Shown here one piece after another: positions 1-7,725 of a stretch of DNA of 64,000 nucleotides (its first letter is position 1; each line of letters opens with the position of its first letter). Below the pieces are notes generated by a model, which searched no databases, was not told where the DNA came from, and saw only the letters and a list, made by a program, of their open reading frames with translations. Origin of the DNA: Nitrospiraceae bacterium (GTDB taxonomy: Bacteria; Nitrospirota; Nitrospiria; Nitrospirales; Nitrospiraceae); NCBI GenBank assembly GCA_019637075.1, contig JAHBWI010000003.1:124001-188000 (forward strand), in the 5' to 3' direction. The translations under genes were made by a program, and so were the position numbers.

Positions 1-2
1 CC

Positions 3-152
3 GAGGTGGTTCCCGCCGGGCGGTGGTACGAGGCGGAGGGGTACCATCAGGAGTACTTCGTTCGAAATCCCTTCCAGGGCTACTGCACCTATGTCGTCGG
101 GCCCAAGGTCGCCAAGTTTCGCAATGCGTTTGCGTCCAGACTGAAGGCGTGA
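3..152 (+). CDS. msrA: Peptide-methionine (S)-S-oxide reductase MsrA, C-terminal fragment
   Basis: Only the last 49 codons are present; the gene enters from the left edge and base 3 is the first complete in-frame codon. The visible stretch carries the WYEAEGYHQEYF segment followed by NPFQGYC, which match the conserved C-terminal part of MsrA (Y-H-Q-x-Y and the G-Y-C block). MsrA reduces methionine-S-sulfoxide in proteins using thioredoxin. The catalytic N-terminal GCFW motif lies outside the window, so activity cannot be judged. The identification rests on the tail only, but the motif is distinctive. Confidence 0.85.
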   Translation, partial: EVVPAGRWYEAEGYHQEYFVRNPFQGYCTYVVGPKVAKFRNAFASRLKA

Positions 153-176
153 GAAGGCTCGTAGGGGCCCATCGCT

Positions 177-196
177 TATGGCTAATGGCGTATGGC
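177..196. repeat. Short intergenic repeat, copy 1
   Basis: The 20-mer TATGGCTAATGGCGTATGGC lies between the msrA stop and the convergent gene at 246. A related 20-mer (16 of 20 identical) lies at 9345-9364, also directly after the stop of a plus-strand gene that faces a minus-strand gene. The rest of 153-245 shows no gene; an imperfect reverse-complement echo (ccatagactataagcc) follows at about 222-237. Confidence 0.4.
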
Positions 197-245
197 ATGG
201 GCAAGTGAAAGAACCAATCCGGCCATAGACTATAAGCCGCACGCT

Positions 246-677
246 CTACTTCGGCCAGATTCTCCGCACACTGTCCGCAGCATCCTGCAGCACATTGACC
301 TTTTGCATGACCTGCGAAGGTTTGATCAGTAATTCGGCTTGGGGCGGGCAAAAGGGCCATTCCACACGGCTCTTGCCCTGAACCTGGGCAAGGATGACGC
401 TGTCCGGACCTTCCGAGGGGGTCTGCAACACGATCAGCGGATCTTTGGGGTCGAGCACGCAGGTGGATTCGAATCCCGCTTGTTGGTAGCGGTCCGGTTG
501 AAACAGATTCACCTTGTGTGCCCCGTTGGAGAAAATCGTGTCGCCTTCGCGGATCGGGCCGGAGGGCGCCACGGAGTAGAGCACCAGCGGCGCAATCAAG
601 ATGACTGCGGCTGCGAGGCCGATGGACCAGAGCGGTGGCTCGGCGCCCCGCTGTCCGTTGGATTCAGCTCGATCCAT
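246..677 (-). CDS. Hypothetical membrane-anchored protein
   Basis: A 143-residue protein that I do not recognise. A short polar N-terminus is followed by one hydrophobic segment (about residues 17-36, LWSIGLAAAVILIAPLVLY), then a soluble domain of about 105 residues, presumably on the outer face of the cytoplasmic membrane. Two cysteines (CVLDP and FCPP) could form a disulfide. The family and function are unknown. It is convergent with msrA and divergent from the mini zinc-ribbon gene at 779, so it is probably a single-gene transcript. Coding is supported mainly by length and plausible composition. Confidence 0.6.
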   Translation of the reverse strand: MDRAESNGQRGAEPPLWSIGLAAAVILIAPLVLYSVAPSGPIREGDTIFSNGAHKVNLFQPDRYQQAGFESTCVLDPKDPLIVLQTPSEGPDSVILAQVQGKSRVEWPFCPPQAELLIKPSQVMQKVNVLQDAADSVRRIWPK

Positions 678-778
678 GTTTCTTTACGTTCCGGCCCTGA
701 CGGCCCTTGTGGAACTCGGCGATTGTCTTCACACTATACAGTCTTGTATTGTCTCCACCACACGAGGTCTGTGCGTCA

Positions 779-922
779 ATGGTCTACTGTCCCATGTGCT
801 CTGCCGGGGCAAAACGAGTCGCCCGTCACGGATGGCAGGATTTTTTCCTGCACCTGATCGGGTATTATCCCTTTCGCTGCACGATCTGCCTTCACCGGTT
901 CCGTCTCCGCCGAAGAACCTGA
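779..922 (+). CDS. 47-residue zinc-ribbon mini-protein, copy 1
   Basis: The start is the ATG at 779, giving 47 residues. Four cysteines in two CxxC pairs (C4/C7 and C34/C37) flank a hydrophobic middle and an R-F-R-L-R-R-R tail. The protein aligns end to end without gaps with the 47-residue product at 1118: both have CxxCS near the start, RHG at 16-18, DF at 21-22, GYYP at 28-31, RC at 33-34 and RF at 40-41. The same module forms the N-terminus of the PilZ protein at 30361. The basic tail suggests nucleic-acid or membrane contact, which is inference. The start is chosen by alignment to the paralogue rather than the upstream in-frame ATG at 707. Confidence 0.7.
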   Translation: MVYCPMCSAGAKRVARHGWQDFFLHLIGYYPFRCTICLHRFRLRRRT

Positions 923-1117
923 GCGGACAGGCTCAAGGCTGTCTTGGGCGTCCTGGCCGTTCCCGTCAAGCCTCCAGTGCGTCGAACCAACCACGACACG
1001 CGTATCGGATTGGGCCCCTTGATTTGCCTCTGTGGATTCCACTAGGCTCCCCACTAGTGAAAGTCCCTGTCAATTCCTGCATTGGGACCGAGGCTGGGTT
1101 CAAGGAAGTCCGATCAC

Positions 1118-1261
1118 ATGTTCTTCTGTGACAAATGCTCCGGCTATACGCGGCGATCAAGCCGCCATGGGTTCATTGATTTCCTGTTCTACCTGGTAGG
1201 GTACTATCCCTACCGGTGCCTGCGTTGCACGAGGCGATTTCATCTCCGTCAGCGGGCCTGA
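1118..1261 (+). CDS. 47-residue zinc-ribbon mini-protein, copy 2
   Basis: A very short gene with ATG at 1118 and TGA at 1259-1261. It encodes 47 residues: CDKCSGYTRRSSRHG, a hydrophobic DFLFYLVGYYP core, then YRCLRCTRRF and a basic end. Cysteine positions 4, 7, 34 and 37 are the same as in the gene at 779, so the two are tandem paralogues separated by 195 bp in which I see no other gene. The strict conservation of length and spacing across two copies is the main evidence that both are expressed proteins. The four cysteines are expected to bind one zinc ion; the role is unknown. Confidence 0.65.
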   Translation: MFFCDKCSGYTRRSSRHGFIDFLFYLVGYYPYRCLRCTRRFHLRQRA

Positions 1262-1310
1262 GCCCCGTTTCCCTTTCCGCTTGTCCTGTCCCCGATACAT
1301 CCGGCCCTAG

Positions 1311-2042
1311 CTACTGAGCTGTTCCTGGCTTGCTCATCGAAATCAGGAGCGACTGGAGGGCGGTGCCCCATCGCTGGGCCATCATCCGCTCTCCTTGAGC
1401 ATTGGGATGGACTCCGTCCGAAGTCATAGTGGCTGGGTCGAAACCGGTGGCTAGGTCGACCAAGACGATGGGTGACTCCGTGGTCGATCGGTCTTTGGCC
1501 ACTGCTGCCAAGGCCTGATTGAATCCGGCAATCGCCTGCAAGGGTTTGAGGGTTGAGGGAATGATCTGGGCCAACAGGATATGAATATGCGGGTTCACGC
1601 TGCGGAGTCTCTCGATGACCTCGCCGATGGCCTGAGCAGTCTCGGGTACGGACCGGCCTTGCCAGAGATCGTTGGTCCCGAGATGGACGAGCACGAGGTC
1701 GGGACGCGCCGCAGTAGCCCAGGGCACGATACGGTCGCGTATCTGGTCGGCTCGCCACCCGCTGTGTCCTTCGTGTTGCTGATCGAAGTCGCCGTAGCGA
1801 GGAACTCCGCCGCGAACTCCGGTCATGGAGCCCACGAAGTCGGCGGCAATGCCGCGTTCGTGAAGGAATTGCCAGAGATAATATCGGTAACTGGCTTCTC
1901 CTGGTCCGGACTCGGTAATGGAGTCTCCCAGCGGCATGATGCGAATGGGTTGTCCGGCGGCTGACAGAACGGGGAGGATACAAGAGGTCAGGAGGAGGAG
2001 GGCGCAGAGTCGCACACGGTCTAACGTGCATGGTCGGTCCAT
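1311..2042 (-). CDS. Secreted SGNH/GDSL-family hydrolase
   Basis: This is 243 residues from the ATG at 2042, which follows the ttcA stop by 4 bp, so the two are probably co-transcribed; this start avoids a long overlap with ttcA. It has an N-terminal signal sequence (hydrophobic about 12-29; a Cys at 21 makes a lipoprotein possible). The SGNH blocks are present: GDSIT with nucleophile Ser41, the GTND block (oxyanion Asn), and DGVHP near the C-terminus supplying Asp and His. Family members are esterases or acyl-hydrolases acting on lipids, acetylated sugars or peptidoglycan. The substrate is unknown and the location is probably periplasmic. Confidence 0.85.
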   Translation of the reverse strand: MDRPCTLDRVRLCALLLLTSCILPVLSAAGQPIRIMPLGDSITESGPGEASYRYYLWQFLHERGIAADFVGSMTGVRGGVPRYGDFDQQHEGHSGWRADQIRDRIVPWATAARPDLVLVHLGTNDLWQGRSVPETAQAIGEVIERLRSVNPHIHILLAQIIPSTLKPLQAIAGFNQALAAVAKDRSTTESPIVLVDLATGFDPATMTSDGVHPNAQGERMMAQRWGTALQSLLISMSKPGTAQ

Positions 2043-2046
2043 TGCG

Positions 2047-2934
2047 CTAGAGGATCCCATCATCCTCCGCGTCGAACGGCTCGGCCGGCGGGTCGGCTTC
2101 CGTCGCCCTGAGCGAGGCGAAGTCGAAGAGCCGCCGATCCAAGAGCAGAGCCGGTGCAACGTTGGAGAGGGAGGCAAAGAGGCTGTCACCCGATCCGGGG
2201 AATCGCGCTTCCCAATCCTGAAGGAGCGCCTTGACCTGCTGGCGTTTCAAGTCGGTTTGAGAGCCGCAGAGATCGCAGGGAATGATAGGGAATTTCAGCA
2301 GCTCGGCGTAGCGCGCGAGGTCGACTTCCTTCACATAGGCCAACGGACGGATGACGAGATGGCGGCCGTCTTTAGAGCGGAGTTTGGCCGGCATGGCCTT
2401 CATCTTGCCTGTAAACAACAGATTCAACAGCAATGTTTCAACGATATCGTCCCGATGGTGGCCCAGGGCAATCTTCGTCGCCCCTAACTCGCCGGCCAGG
2501 CGGTAGAGGTGGCCGCGGCGAAGGCGGGAGCAAAGCGAGCACATCGTATCCCCTTCGGGGATCAGCCGTTTGACGACCGAATAGGTATCGCGGGTTTCAA
2601 TGTGGAACGGCACGCCGCGGCTCGTCAGATACTCCGGCAACACGTGGGCAGGGAAGCCAGGTTGCTTTTGATCGAGATTGACGGCAATGAGCTCGAATCG
2701 GACGGGGGCTCGCCGTTGCAGGGACAGCAAGACTTCCAGCATTCCGTAGCTGTCTTTGCCTCCCGATAAGCAGACCATGACGCGGTCGCCGTCTTCGATC
2801 ATGCGATAGTCGGCGATCGCCTGCCCGACTAGACGAGAGAGCCTGGTGTGGATCTTCTCGGCCTCGTCGGCGAGGCGAGGCGGCGGCACCGGTGCTGTAG
2901 GGACGATGAGCGGATGGTCGGCCATGACGGGCAT
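2047..2934 (-). CDS. ttcA: tRNA 2-thiocytidine biosynthesis protein TtcA
   Basis: This is a 295-residue PP-loop ATPase. The ATP-binding motif SGGKDS is at 57-62, and the cysteines that hold the Fe-S cluster are visible as MCSLC (C132, C135) and PCDLC (C220, C223). TtcA catalyses ATP-dependent 2-thiolation of cytidine 32 in certain tRNAs. Length and motif order fit the family; the N-terminus has a proline-rich extension of about 20 residues. An alternative start is the second Met (MADHP). The product acts in the cytoplasm. The downstream SGNH hydrolase is probably in the same transcript but has no obvious functional link. Confidence 0.93.
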   Translation of the reverse strand: MPVMADHPLIVPTAPVPPPRLADEAEKIHTRLSRLVGQAIADYRMIEDGDRVMVCLSGGKDSYGMLEVLLSLQRRAPVRFELIAVNLDQKQPGFPAHVLPEYLTSRGVPFHIETRDTYSVVKRLIPEGDTMCSLCSRLRRGHLYRLAGELGATKIALGHHRDDIVETLLLNLLFTGKMKAMPAKLRSKDGRHLVIRPLAYVKEVDLARYAELLKFPIIPCDLCGSQTDLKRQQVKALLQDWEARFPGSGDSLFASLSNVAPALLLDRRLFDFASLRATEADPPAEPFDAEDDGIL

Positions 2935-3008
2935 TCTACCTCAAGGGCTTTCTGGAATGGCATAGGCGCGTGAGTCCTGTCCGCAAATCGGGTATGGTAG
3001 CCCCCTCT

Positions 3009-3476
3009 ATGGAATCCCTCTTGTTCGTCTGCTCGGGGAACATCTTTCGCAGCTTGGTGGCTGAATATGCCGTGAAATGGCACCTGGACTCTGAGCGCGA
3101 TCTCCTGGTCGGTTCCGCCGGCATCGAGGCCTCGCCCCAGCCGATTCACCCGTTGGTGCGGCTTCGCCTGATCGAGAAGGGGGCGGACCCCCTGCGCCAT
3201 GTCCAACGGAAGCTCAACCGCGATCTGTTGGAGGCGGCCACCATCGTCGTCGCGATGGGCGAGAACCATCGAGCGTTCATCCGGCAGGAGTTCGGGCGGG
3301 ACGTGCCGCTGTTCAACCAGCTTTGCTTCGGAACCGACGAACCGATCTTAGATGTGCATGAGGCTGTTCCGAACTGGCAGGACAATCTCGAGCAATCCCG
3401 CGACTATCTGCATCACGTCATCGACCATATCTGGGCCGGAGTCCCCCGGCTATTGGAACGACTGCCCCCGCGGTAG
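3009..3476 (+). CDS. Low-molecular-weight protein-tyrosine-phosphatase-like protein
   Basis: This is 155 residues from the ATG at 3009; a longer frame from 2970 would add residues before the conserved beta strand. The P-loop CSGNIFRS near the N-terminus fits C-x5-R-S (Cys8, Arg14), and a later D-V pair (LDVHEA, about 115) is in the place of the general-acid aspartate, which is usually DP, so this is a variant. Family enzymes dephosphorylate phosphotyrosine in proteins or arsenate. It is divergent from ttcA. The normal LMW-PTP core is about 150 residues, so the length is typical. The substrate is unknown. Confidence 0.85.
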   Translation: MESLLFVCSGNIFRSLVAEYAVKWHLDSERDLLVGSAGIEASPQPIHPLVRLRLIEKGADPLRHVQRKLNRDLLEAATIVVAMGENHRAFIRQEFGRDVPLFNQLCFGTDEPILDVHEAVPNWQDNLEQSRDYLHHVIDHIWAGVPRLLERLPPR

Positions 3477-3645
3477 CCCTCGGCCCTGGTCCCTGGGCGG
3501 TGTTGCCCGCCTTCCGTTCGGTGCCACCCATGCCCCCGGTCTTACCCTTGCGGGTATTTCCGTCGGTTTGAGGGGCGATCGTCCGGCAAATTTCTAATCA
3601 ACTGCTATATTTGTCAAAGAGCAAATCGGCGACTCACGGGGCTTT

Positions 3646-4722
3646 TTGAGTGAGCGACTCATGGGGCGCACAGGAACGGAGCACAACCGGCGGTCCCGGA
3701 CCGTCGAACGAACGCCCGAATGGGTGGAGTGGAGCGACGAGAAGCTGCTCGATGTGCGGATGTGCGACCTGCATCTCCGGATCGAGGGTAGTTTCTATGA
3801 GGCGCCGATCGAACAGTTATCCCACGAGCTCGGGGCGCGCCAACTTTCCTTCCGGCCATTTTTCTGGCTGTCGGATGAGTGGTTCACGCCGGACGAAGTG
3901 CCCGGGATCGCTCTGCCTTTCTATTTGGCCCATCCGCGACTGGCAAAACTGGAATCCAGCCAAATGTTGGAAGTCGAGGGCGGTACACATGAATGGTGCA
4001 TGCGCATTCTGCGACACGAAGCCGGCCATGCGATTGAGAATGCCTATCTGCTGCGGCGGCGGCGCCGACGGCAACAACTCTTCGGCCGGTCCTCGCAGCC
4101 CTATCCCAACTATTACACGCCTCGCCCATACAGTCGGAGTTTTGTCCGCCACCTGGACGTCTCGTATGCGCAGAGCCATCCCGACGAGGACTTTGCCGAG
4201 ACCTTCGCAGTGTGGCTCGACCCGCAGTCGCAATGGCGGGAACGGTATCGTGGGTGGCCGGTGCTCAAAAAACTGGACTACGTCGAGCGGTTGATGGCAG
4301 AGCTGGCCGGAGTCGCCCCTGCAGTCACCGACCGTCAACAAGTCGATCCGCTGCGGCGCATCTATACGACACTGCGTGATCACTACGAGGCGAAGCGTAG
4401 GCATTATGGCGTCGACCGCAAGCCGTCGTACGACGCGGATCTCAAAAAGCTGTTTTCCGATGAACCGGTGTATACGAAGAACCCCAGCGCCGCGGCGTTT
4501 CTCCACCGTACGAGGAAAGACATTCGCCGGCGCGTGGCCGAGTGGACCGGCGAATATCAGTATACGATCGACCAAGTCCTCGAGGGCATGATCGATCGGT
4601 GCCAAGCGTTGCGGCTGCGCCTGACCGTATCCAAGGAACAGGCCAAGCTGGACTTCGCGATTTTGCTGACCGTGCAGACGATGAACTATCTCCAGAGCGG
4701 ACGACATAAGGTGGCACTATGA
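3646..4722 (+). CDS. Putative zinc-dependent metallopeptidase (HEAGH) paired with an ATP-grasp ligase
   Basis: This is 358 residues if the TTG at 3646 is used; the ATG at 3661 (353 residues) is an equally good start. The zincin motif HEAGH is at 124-128, with a downstream acidic segment HPDEDFAETFAVW (about 178-190) in the place of the third metal ligand. An arginine-rich stretch follows the active-site helix. There is no signal peptide, so it is probably cytoplasmic. The stop overlaps the ATP-grasp start by 4 bp (ATGA), implying translational coupling and a joint role, perhaps making and trimming a small peptide or amide. I do not recognise a named family; peptidase activity is inferred from the motif. 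Confidence 0.8.
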   Translation: MSERLMGRTGTEHNRRSRTVERTPEWVEWSDEKLLDVRMCDLHLRIEGSFYEAPIEQLSHELGARQLSFRPFFWLSDEWFTPDEVPGIALPFYLAHPRLAKLESSQMLEVEGGTHEWCMRILRHEAGHAIENAYLLRRRRRRQQLFGRSSQPYPNYYTPRPYSRSFVRHLDVSYAQSHPDEDFAETFAVWLDPQSQWRERYRGWPVLKKLDYVERLMAELAGVAPAVTDRQQVDPLRRIYTTLRDHYEAKRRHYGVDRKPSYDADLKKLFSDEPVYTKNPSAAAFLHRTRKDIRRRVAEWTGEYQYTIDQVLEGMIDRCQALRLRLTVSKEQAKLDFAILLTVQTMNYLQSGRHKVAL

Positions 4723-5741
4723 GGCGACTGCGCATACTCGTGCTCATGCACAAAGACCTGGTTCCGCCGGATCAGGTGAACGGGCAGGATCTGGATGCCG
4801 TCGGGTGGAAGACCGAGTACGACGTGGTATCGACGCTGAGGAAGCTCGGGCATGAGGTGCGTGCGCTCGGCGTGAAGAGCGACCTCGAAGTCATTCGCGC
4901 GGCGGTCGAAGACTGGAAGCCGCATATTGCGTTCAATCTCTTGGAAGAATTCGACGGCGTGGCGGTGTACGATCAGAATGTCGTCTCCTATTTGGAGCTC
5001 ATGCACGTTCCCTACACGGGATGCAATCCGCGCGGCCTGATGTTGGCGCGCGACAAGGCGCTCGCCAAACAGGTGATGTCGTACCATCGCATTCCCTATC
5101 CGGAATTCATGGTGGTACCGCTGCATCGCATGGTGCGTCGGCCGAAGTACCTGACATTTCCCTTGATCGTGAAGTCGGTCAGCGAAGAAGCGTCTCTCGG
5201 GATCTCGCAGGCTTCGATTGTCGAAGACGATGAGAAGCTGCGCGAGCGCGTGGCGTTCATCCATGACAGCGTCGGCACTGGTGCCATCGTGGAGCGCTAC
5301 ATCGAAGGGCGCGAACTCTACGTCGGGGTTATGGGCAATGCGCACCTTCAAGTGTTTCCCGTGTGGGAACTCATCATGGACAAGATGCCGGATGAGGCGA
5401 AGCGCATCGCGACCGAGCGGGTAAAGTGGAGCCGCAAGTACCAGACCAAGTACGGCATCCGTTCGTGCGAGGCGAAGAATTTACCTGAGGGGACGGCCGA
5501 TCAGATCCAACACCTGGCCAAGCGCGTATACCGTGCGCTGGGACTGAGCGGCTATGCCCGCATCGACATGCGAATGGACAGGGACGGCAACGTTTACGTC
5601 ATCGAGGCCAACCCCAATCCTCAGATTGCCTGCGGCGAGGACTTTGCCGACAGCGCGGGAAAGGCCGAACTTGCCTACAAGGATCTCTTGCAAGAGTTGC
5701 TGAATGTGGGGCTTCGATGGCGCCCCGCCCAAGCCGCCTAG
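4719..5741 (+). CDS. ATP-grasp ligase of the D-Ala-D-Ala ligase-like type
   Basis: A 340-residue protein. The fold is recognisable from the central LIVKSVSEEASLGIS segment (ATP-binding Lys and glycine-containing loop), VERYIEGRELYVGV, and the metal-binding end IEANPNPQI before the C-terminal helices. These are hallmarks of carboxylate-amine ligases that form peptide bonds through an acyl-phosphate. It diverges from true Ddl, having no clear substrate signature, and Ddl normally sits with cell-wall genes, so peptidoglycan synthesis is not assumed. It is translationally coupled to the preceding metallopeptidase gene. A palindromic repeat element begins one base after its stop. Confidence 0.85.
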   Translation: MRRLRILVLMHKDLVPPDQVNGQDLDAVGWKTEYDVVSTLRKLGHEVRALGVKSDLEVIRAAVEDWKPHIAFNLLEEFDGVAVYDQNVVSYLELMHVPYTGCNPRGLMLARDKALAKQVMSYHRIPYPEFMVVPLHRMVRRPKYLTFPLIVKSVSEEASLGISQASIVEDDEKLRERVAFIHDSVGTGAIVERYIEGRELYVGVMGNAHLQVFPVWELIMDKMPDEAKRIATERVKWSRKYQTKYGIRSCEAKNLPEGTADQIQHLAKRVYRALGLSGYARIDMRMDRDGNVYVIEANPNPQIACGEDFADSAGKAELAYKDLLQELLNVGLRWRPAQAA

Positions 5742-5870
5742 GCGCGGAGCTTGAAAAAGGCTTCTGGCGTCGTTGTCGCCGCACTCAAGGACTCGACGTA
5801 CGGCTCAGTGTACGCCTTGCCCTCTCGTTCGCTGCTGCCTCGCCACAAGACCTTTTTGAAGTTCCGCGCG
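5742..5870. repeat. MITE-like palindromic element with about 30-bp imperfect terminal inverted repeats
   Basis: The left end GCGCGGAGCTTGAAAAAGGC matches the reverse complement of the right end, GCGCGGAACTTCAAAAAGGT. The match continues inward (CTTCTGGCG against CTTGTGGCG), giving arms of about 30 bp in a 129-bp element. A smaller nested palindrome (CAAGG ... CCTTG with GTAC repeats) lies in the middle at about 5787-5820. It starts right after the ATP-grasp stop. No transposase is present. It has the build of a non-autonomous mobile or REP-type repeat; other copies could not be looked for outside the window. Confidence 0.6.
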
Positions 5871-5886
5871 TATCTGGAATATTTGG

Positions 5887-5915
5887 GGGAGGAGCTCTAG
5901 GGTGAGAGCCCTCCC
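5887..5915. terminator. Strong hairpin between convergent genes
   Basis: GGGAGG-A-GCTCT pairs with AGAGC-CCTCCC across a 6-nt loop (agggtg), an 11-bp stem with one bulge. It lies between the ATP-grasp gene with its repeat (plus strand) and the TPR gene ending at 5945 (minus strand), so it could end transcription from both sides. There is no T-tract on either strand, so factor-independent termination is uncertain. Confidence 0.4.
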
Positions 5916-5944
5916 ACCTCCCAGAATTGCCGGTCTTCCTTCCA

Positions 5945-6307
5945 CTACATCTTCAGATGTTTCTTTAAAATCTCCGAGTGGTAGATTGCCGTGTTGCTCT
6001 TGCCGAGGTCATGGGCATTTTGGAAGTGCGCAGTGGCGCCTGCGTGGTCGCCGTTCTTGTCCAGCACCAGCGCCAGATCATAGTGCGCTTCTGCCGACTG
6101 GGGATCTGCCTGTTCGCCTGCCGCGAAGTGCTTCTTGGCCAAGTCCCAGTGGCCCATCCCAAAATGTTCAATCCCTTCGTTGAGATGGGATTCAGCCTTC
6201 GAGCCCGTGCCGGCCTTCAGCGGCTGGGCTTCCTTCTCCATGCCGGCCCAGGCCGAGGTTGCAACCAACAGTGAAGCTGCGGCGATAACAGTGATGGCTT
6301 TCGTCAT
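5945..6307 (-). CDS. Exported small TPR-repeat protein
   Basis: This is 120 residues from the ATG at 6307, chosen because AAGGAGGAGATC precedes it as a strong ribosome-binding site and because it begins a clean signal peptide (MTKAITVIAAASLLVATSAWA, cleavage after AWA). The mature part is helical and carries TPR-like repeats (AKKHFAAGEQADPQSAEAHY, then a DLALVLDKNGDHAGATAHF unit). Such small periplasmic TPR proteins act as protein-interaction modules. The partner is unknown. It appears monocistronic. Confidence 0.75.
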   Translation of the reverse strand: MTKAITVIAAASLLVATSAWAGMEKEAQPLKAGTGSKAESHLNEGIEHFGMGHWDLAKKHFAAGEQADPQSAEAHYDLALVLDKNGDHAGATAHFQNAHDLGKSNTAIYHSEILKKHLKM

Positions 6308-6434
6308 GATCTCCTCCTTGGTGAGTGTGTGGATAACCCTCACCATTTCTTACGGAGGAATAGGCTGGCTGGATCTGTCGCTGTGGGGCGAGAAACGGTG
6401 CTCAATGCAGACGGCTGATACTGATGGCTAAGAC

Positions 6435-6986
6435 CTATGGTCCCCAGCGAATGCCGAACAGAAGGGCGACGCTGGTGTTGTCGTCAGGGACGGGAGCCGA
6501 GAGTGTGAGGTGGTGAAGGTTCACCATCAGAGTGCTGGCGAAGGCGATCTTGGGGCCGACCTGATATTCCAGCGAGAGTCCCAGGGGGATGAAATGGCTG
6601 GTGTCGTTGCGGTCGATCTTCGTAGGGCCGCTGCCTTTGTTGAGGTCGGCGTGCACCAGCCCGAGTCCGGCAAACGGGACGATATTGATGCCGCTGGTCA
6701 GCCGCAGGTGATACTTGGCGACCCCCGCGACCGCCACCTGGGTTAGGTCGCCGATCGGCGTGAAGAGCGCCAACCCGCCGAACGAAAAATTCTGATCCAT
6801 GTAGTAGTCAAGCCCGAACCCCAACGCGAAGGTCGTGTTGTTGGTGGTGTCGGTCCATAGACCAAGATCGGTGGCAAACCCCCAGTGGTTCTCATCTGCG
6901 CTCGACAGCGAGGGGGCGAGCAAGCATAGGGCCCCGGCGACCAGCGAGAGGCAGGCAAATTGGCGGAGAAAAGTCAGGATGTGCAT
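6435..6986 (-). CDS. Outer-membrane beta-barrel-like protein
   Basis: This is 183 residues with a signal peptide (hydrophobic about 9-25, LSSA cleavage). The mature part alternates polar and aromatic/hydrophobic residues in strand-sized blocks (FALGFGLDYYMDQNFSFGG, VPFAGLGLVHADL, FIPLGLSLEYQVG, VALLFGIRWG), as in small eight-stranded OmpW/OmpA-like barrels, and ends in a strand. No specific family is claimed. It is expected in the outer membrane. It stands alone, in tandem behind the TPR gene but with 127 bp between them. Confidence 0.7.
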   Translation of the reverse strand: MHILTFLRQFACLSLVAGALCLLAPSLSSADENHWGFATDLGLWTDTTNNTTFALGFGLDYYMDQNFSFGGLALFTPIGDLTQVAVAGVAKYHLRLTSGINIVPFAGLGLVHADLNKGSGPTKIDRNDTSHFIPLGLSLEYQVGPKIAFASTLMVNLHHLTLSAPVPDDNTSVALLFGIRWGP

Positions 6987-7127
6987 AGCGTGAGGCCCGA
7001 TGCGGCGCGGACTCTATCATAGGGCTGATGCTCGGACAAGAGCAGTCGCGCGATGGAGTGGCCGGCCCCGTTGTCTCCTCAAGGGCGGCTGCAGTATTCT
7101 CTGGCGAAATCTGAGAAGGAGTAAACG

Positions 7128-7622
7128 ATGGCGACCCAGCCTATGACCCCTGCGGAGGCGGCCTCCGCGCTGTACAAATTGCTGCCCCGTTATCTGTCCC
7201 CTGAATTTTTGAGTGACTATGGCCTGGATGTCAGTGAGAGTCAGGCGGGGGATATCACCAGAGAGGTGCTCTCGTTTAACCTCTATTGGGTGTCGGCTGC
7301 GATCAACGCCCACATTCCCCGTCAATATCGCGAGGTGCTCTTCAACCGCGTGCTCGAACTGATCCAGGCGGAGTGGGGCAGTGCCTTCAAGTCACAGGAC
7401 GTGGAATGGAAGGATTTTTTGACCGAGGCGGGAGAACGCCGCGAGCTCTATGCGCCGGTGGGGAATTTTGAAGGGGGCGCAGAGGCGACGTCCGAACAGC
7501 TTGCCGACATCTTGGAGGACGCCGGTGCGATCCAAAGCTGCGACAGGCCGAAATTGATGGTGCTCCTACCTGACGTCGTGCCGCTCGATAAGTACCAAGC
7601 GCTGCTGGATGAGGCCTCTTAA
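7128..7622 (+). CDS. Conserved hypothetical protein
   Basis: A 164-residue soluble, acidic protein without signal peptide or membrane segment, preceded by a good ribosome-binding site (GAGAAGGAG, 6 nt before the ATG). It is predicted mostly helical; a repeated theme of YLSPEF and helices with aromatic residues is seen, but there are no catalytic motifs and no cysteine pairs. I do not recognise the family. It is divergent from the outer-membrane protein gene and convergent with gpmA. Coding is well supported by length, start context and composition. Confidence 0.65.
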   Translation: MATQPMTPAEAASALYKLLPRYLSPEFLSDYGLDVSESQAGDITREVLSFNLYWVSAAINAHIPRQYREVLFNRVLELIQAEWGSAFKSQDVEWKDFLTEAGERRELYAPVGNFEGGAEATSEQLADILEDAGAIQSCDRPKLMVLLPDVVPLDKYQALLDEAS

Positions 7623-7639
7623 CTCGGGGCTCAGCCGCC

Positions 7640-7720
7640 CGTGAAGCGGCGCTCGTATCTCGGCAGGCCGGGAGGAGAGCCTCCTTGAGACGAGATACCC
7701 TTCACGTGCGACGCTTCACG
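7640..7720. repeat. Intergenic inverted repeat between convergent genes
   Basis: CGTGAAGCGGCGC at 7640-7652 pairs with GCGACGCTTCACG at 7708-7720 (12 of 13 positions). Inside are further complementary words (GTATCTC at about 7655 against GAGATAC at 7692-7698) and a GGAGG...CCTCC hairpin. It fills the gap between the gene ending at 7622 and gpmA, and may act as a two-way terminator or belong to a REP-like family. The word ACGCTTCACGC recurs at 30931-30941 inside the end of panC. Confidence 0.45.
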
Positions 7721-7725
7721 CGGTC

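Noticed and set aside
464-482. tRNA-like T-loop word (attcgaatccc) inside 246-677
   Set aside because: No acceptor stem, D-arm or anticodon arm can be folded around it; it is part of a coding sequence.
1249-2031. 260-codon minus-strand open frame in another frame of the SGNH hydrolase
   Set aside because: Arg/Ser/Pro-rich shadow; the SGNH frame has a signal peptide and all catalytic blocks.
5742-5900. LysR C-terminus-like peptide read through the palindromic element
   Set aside because: It follows a stop codon in the same frame, has no start, and its ends are the inverted-repeat arms; resemblance to LysR tails is weak.
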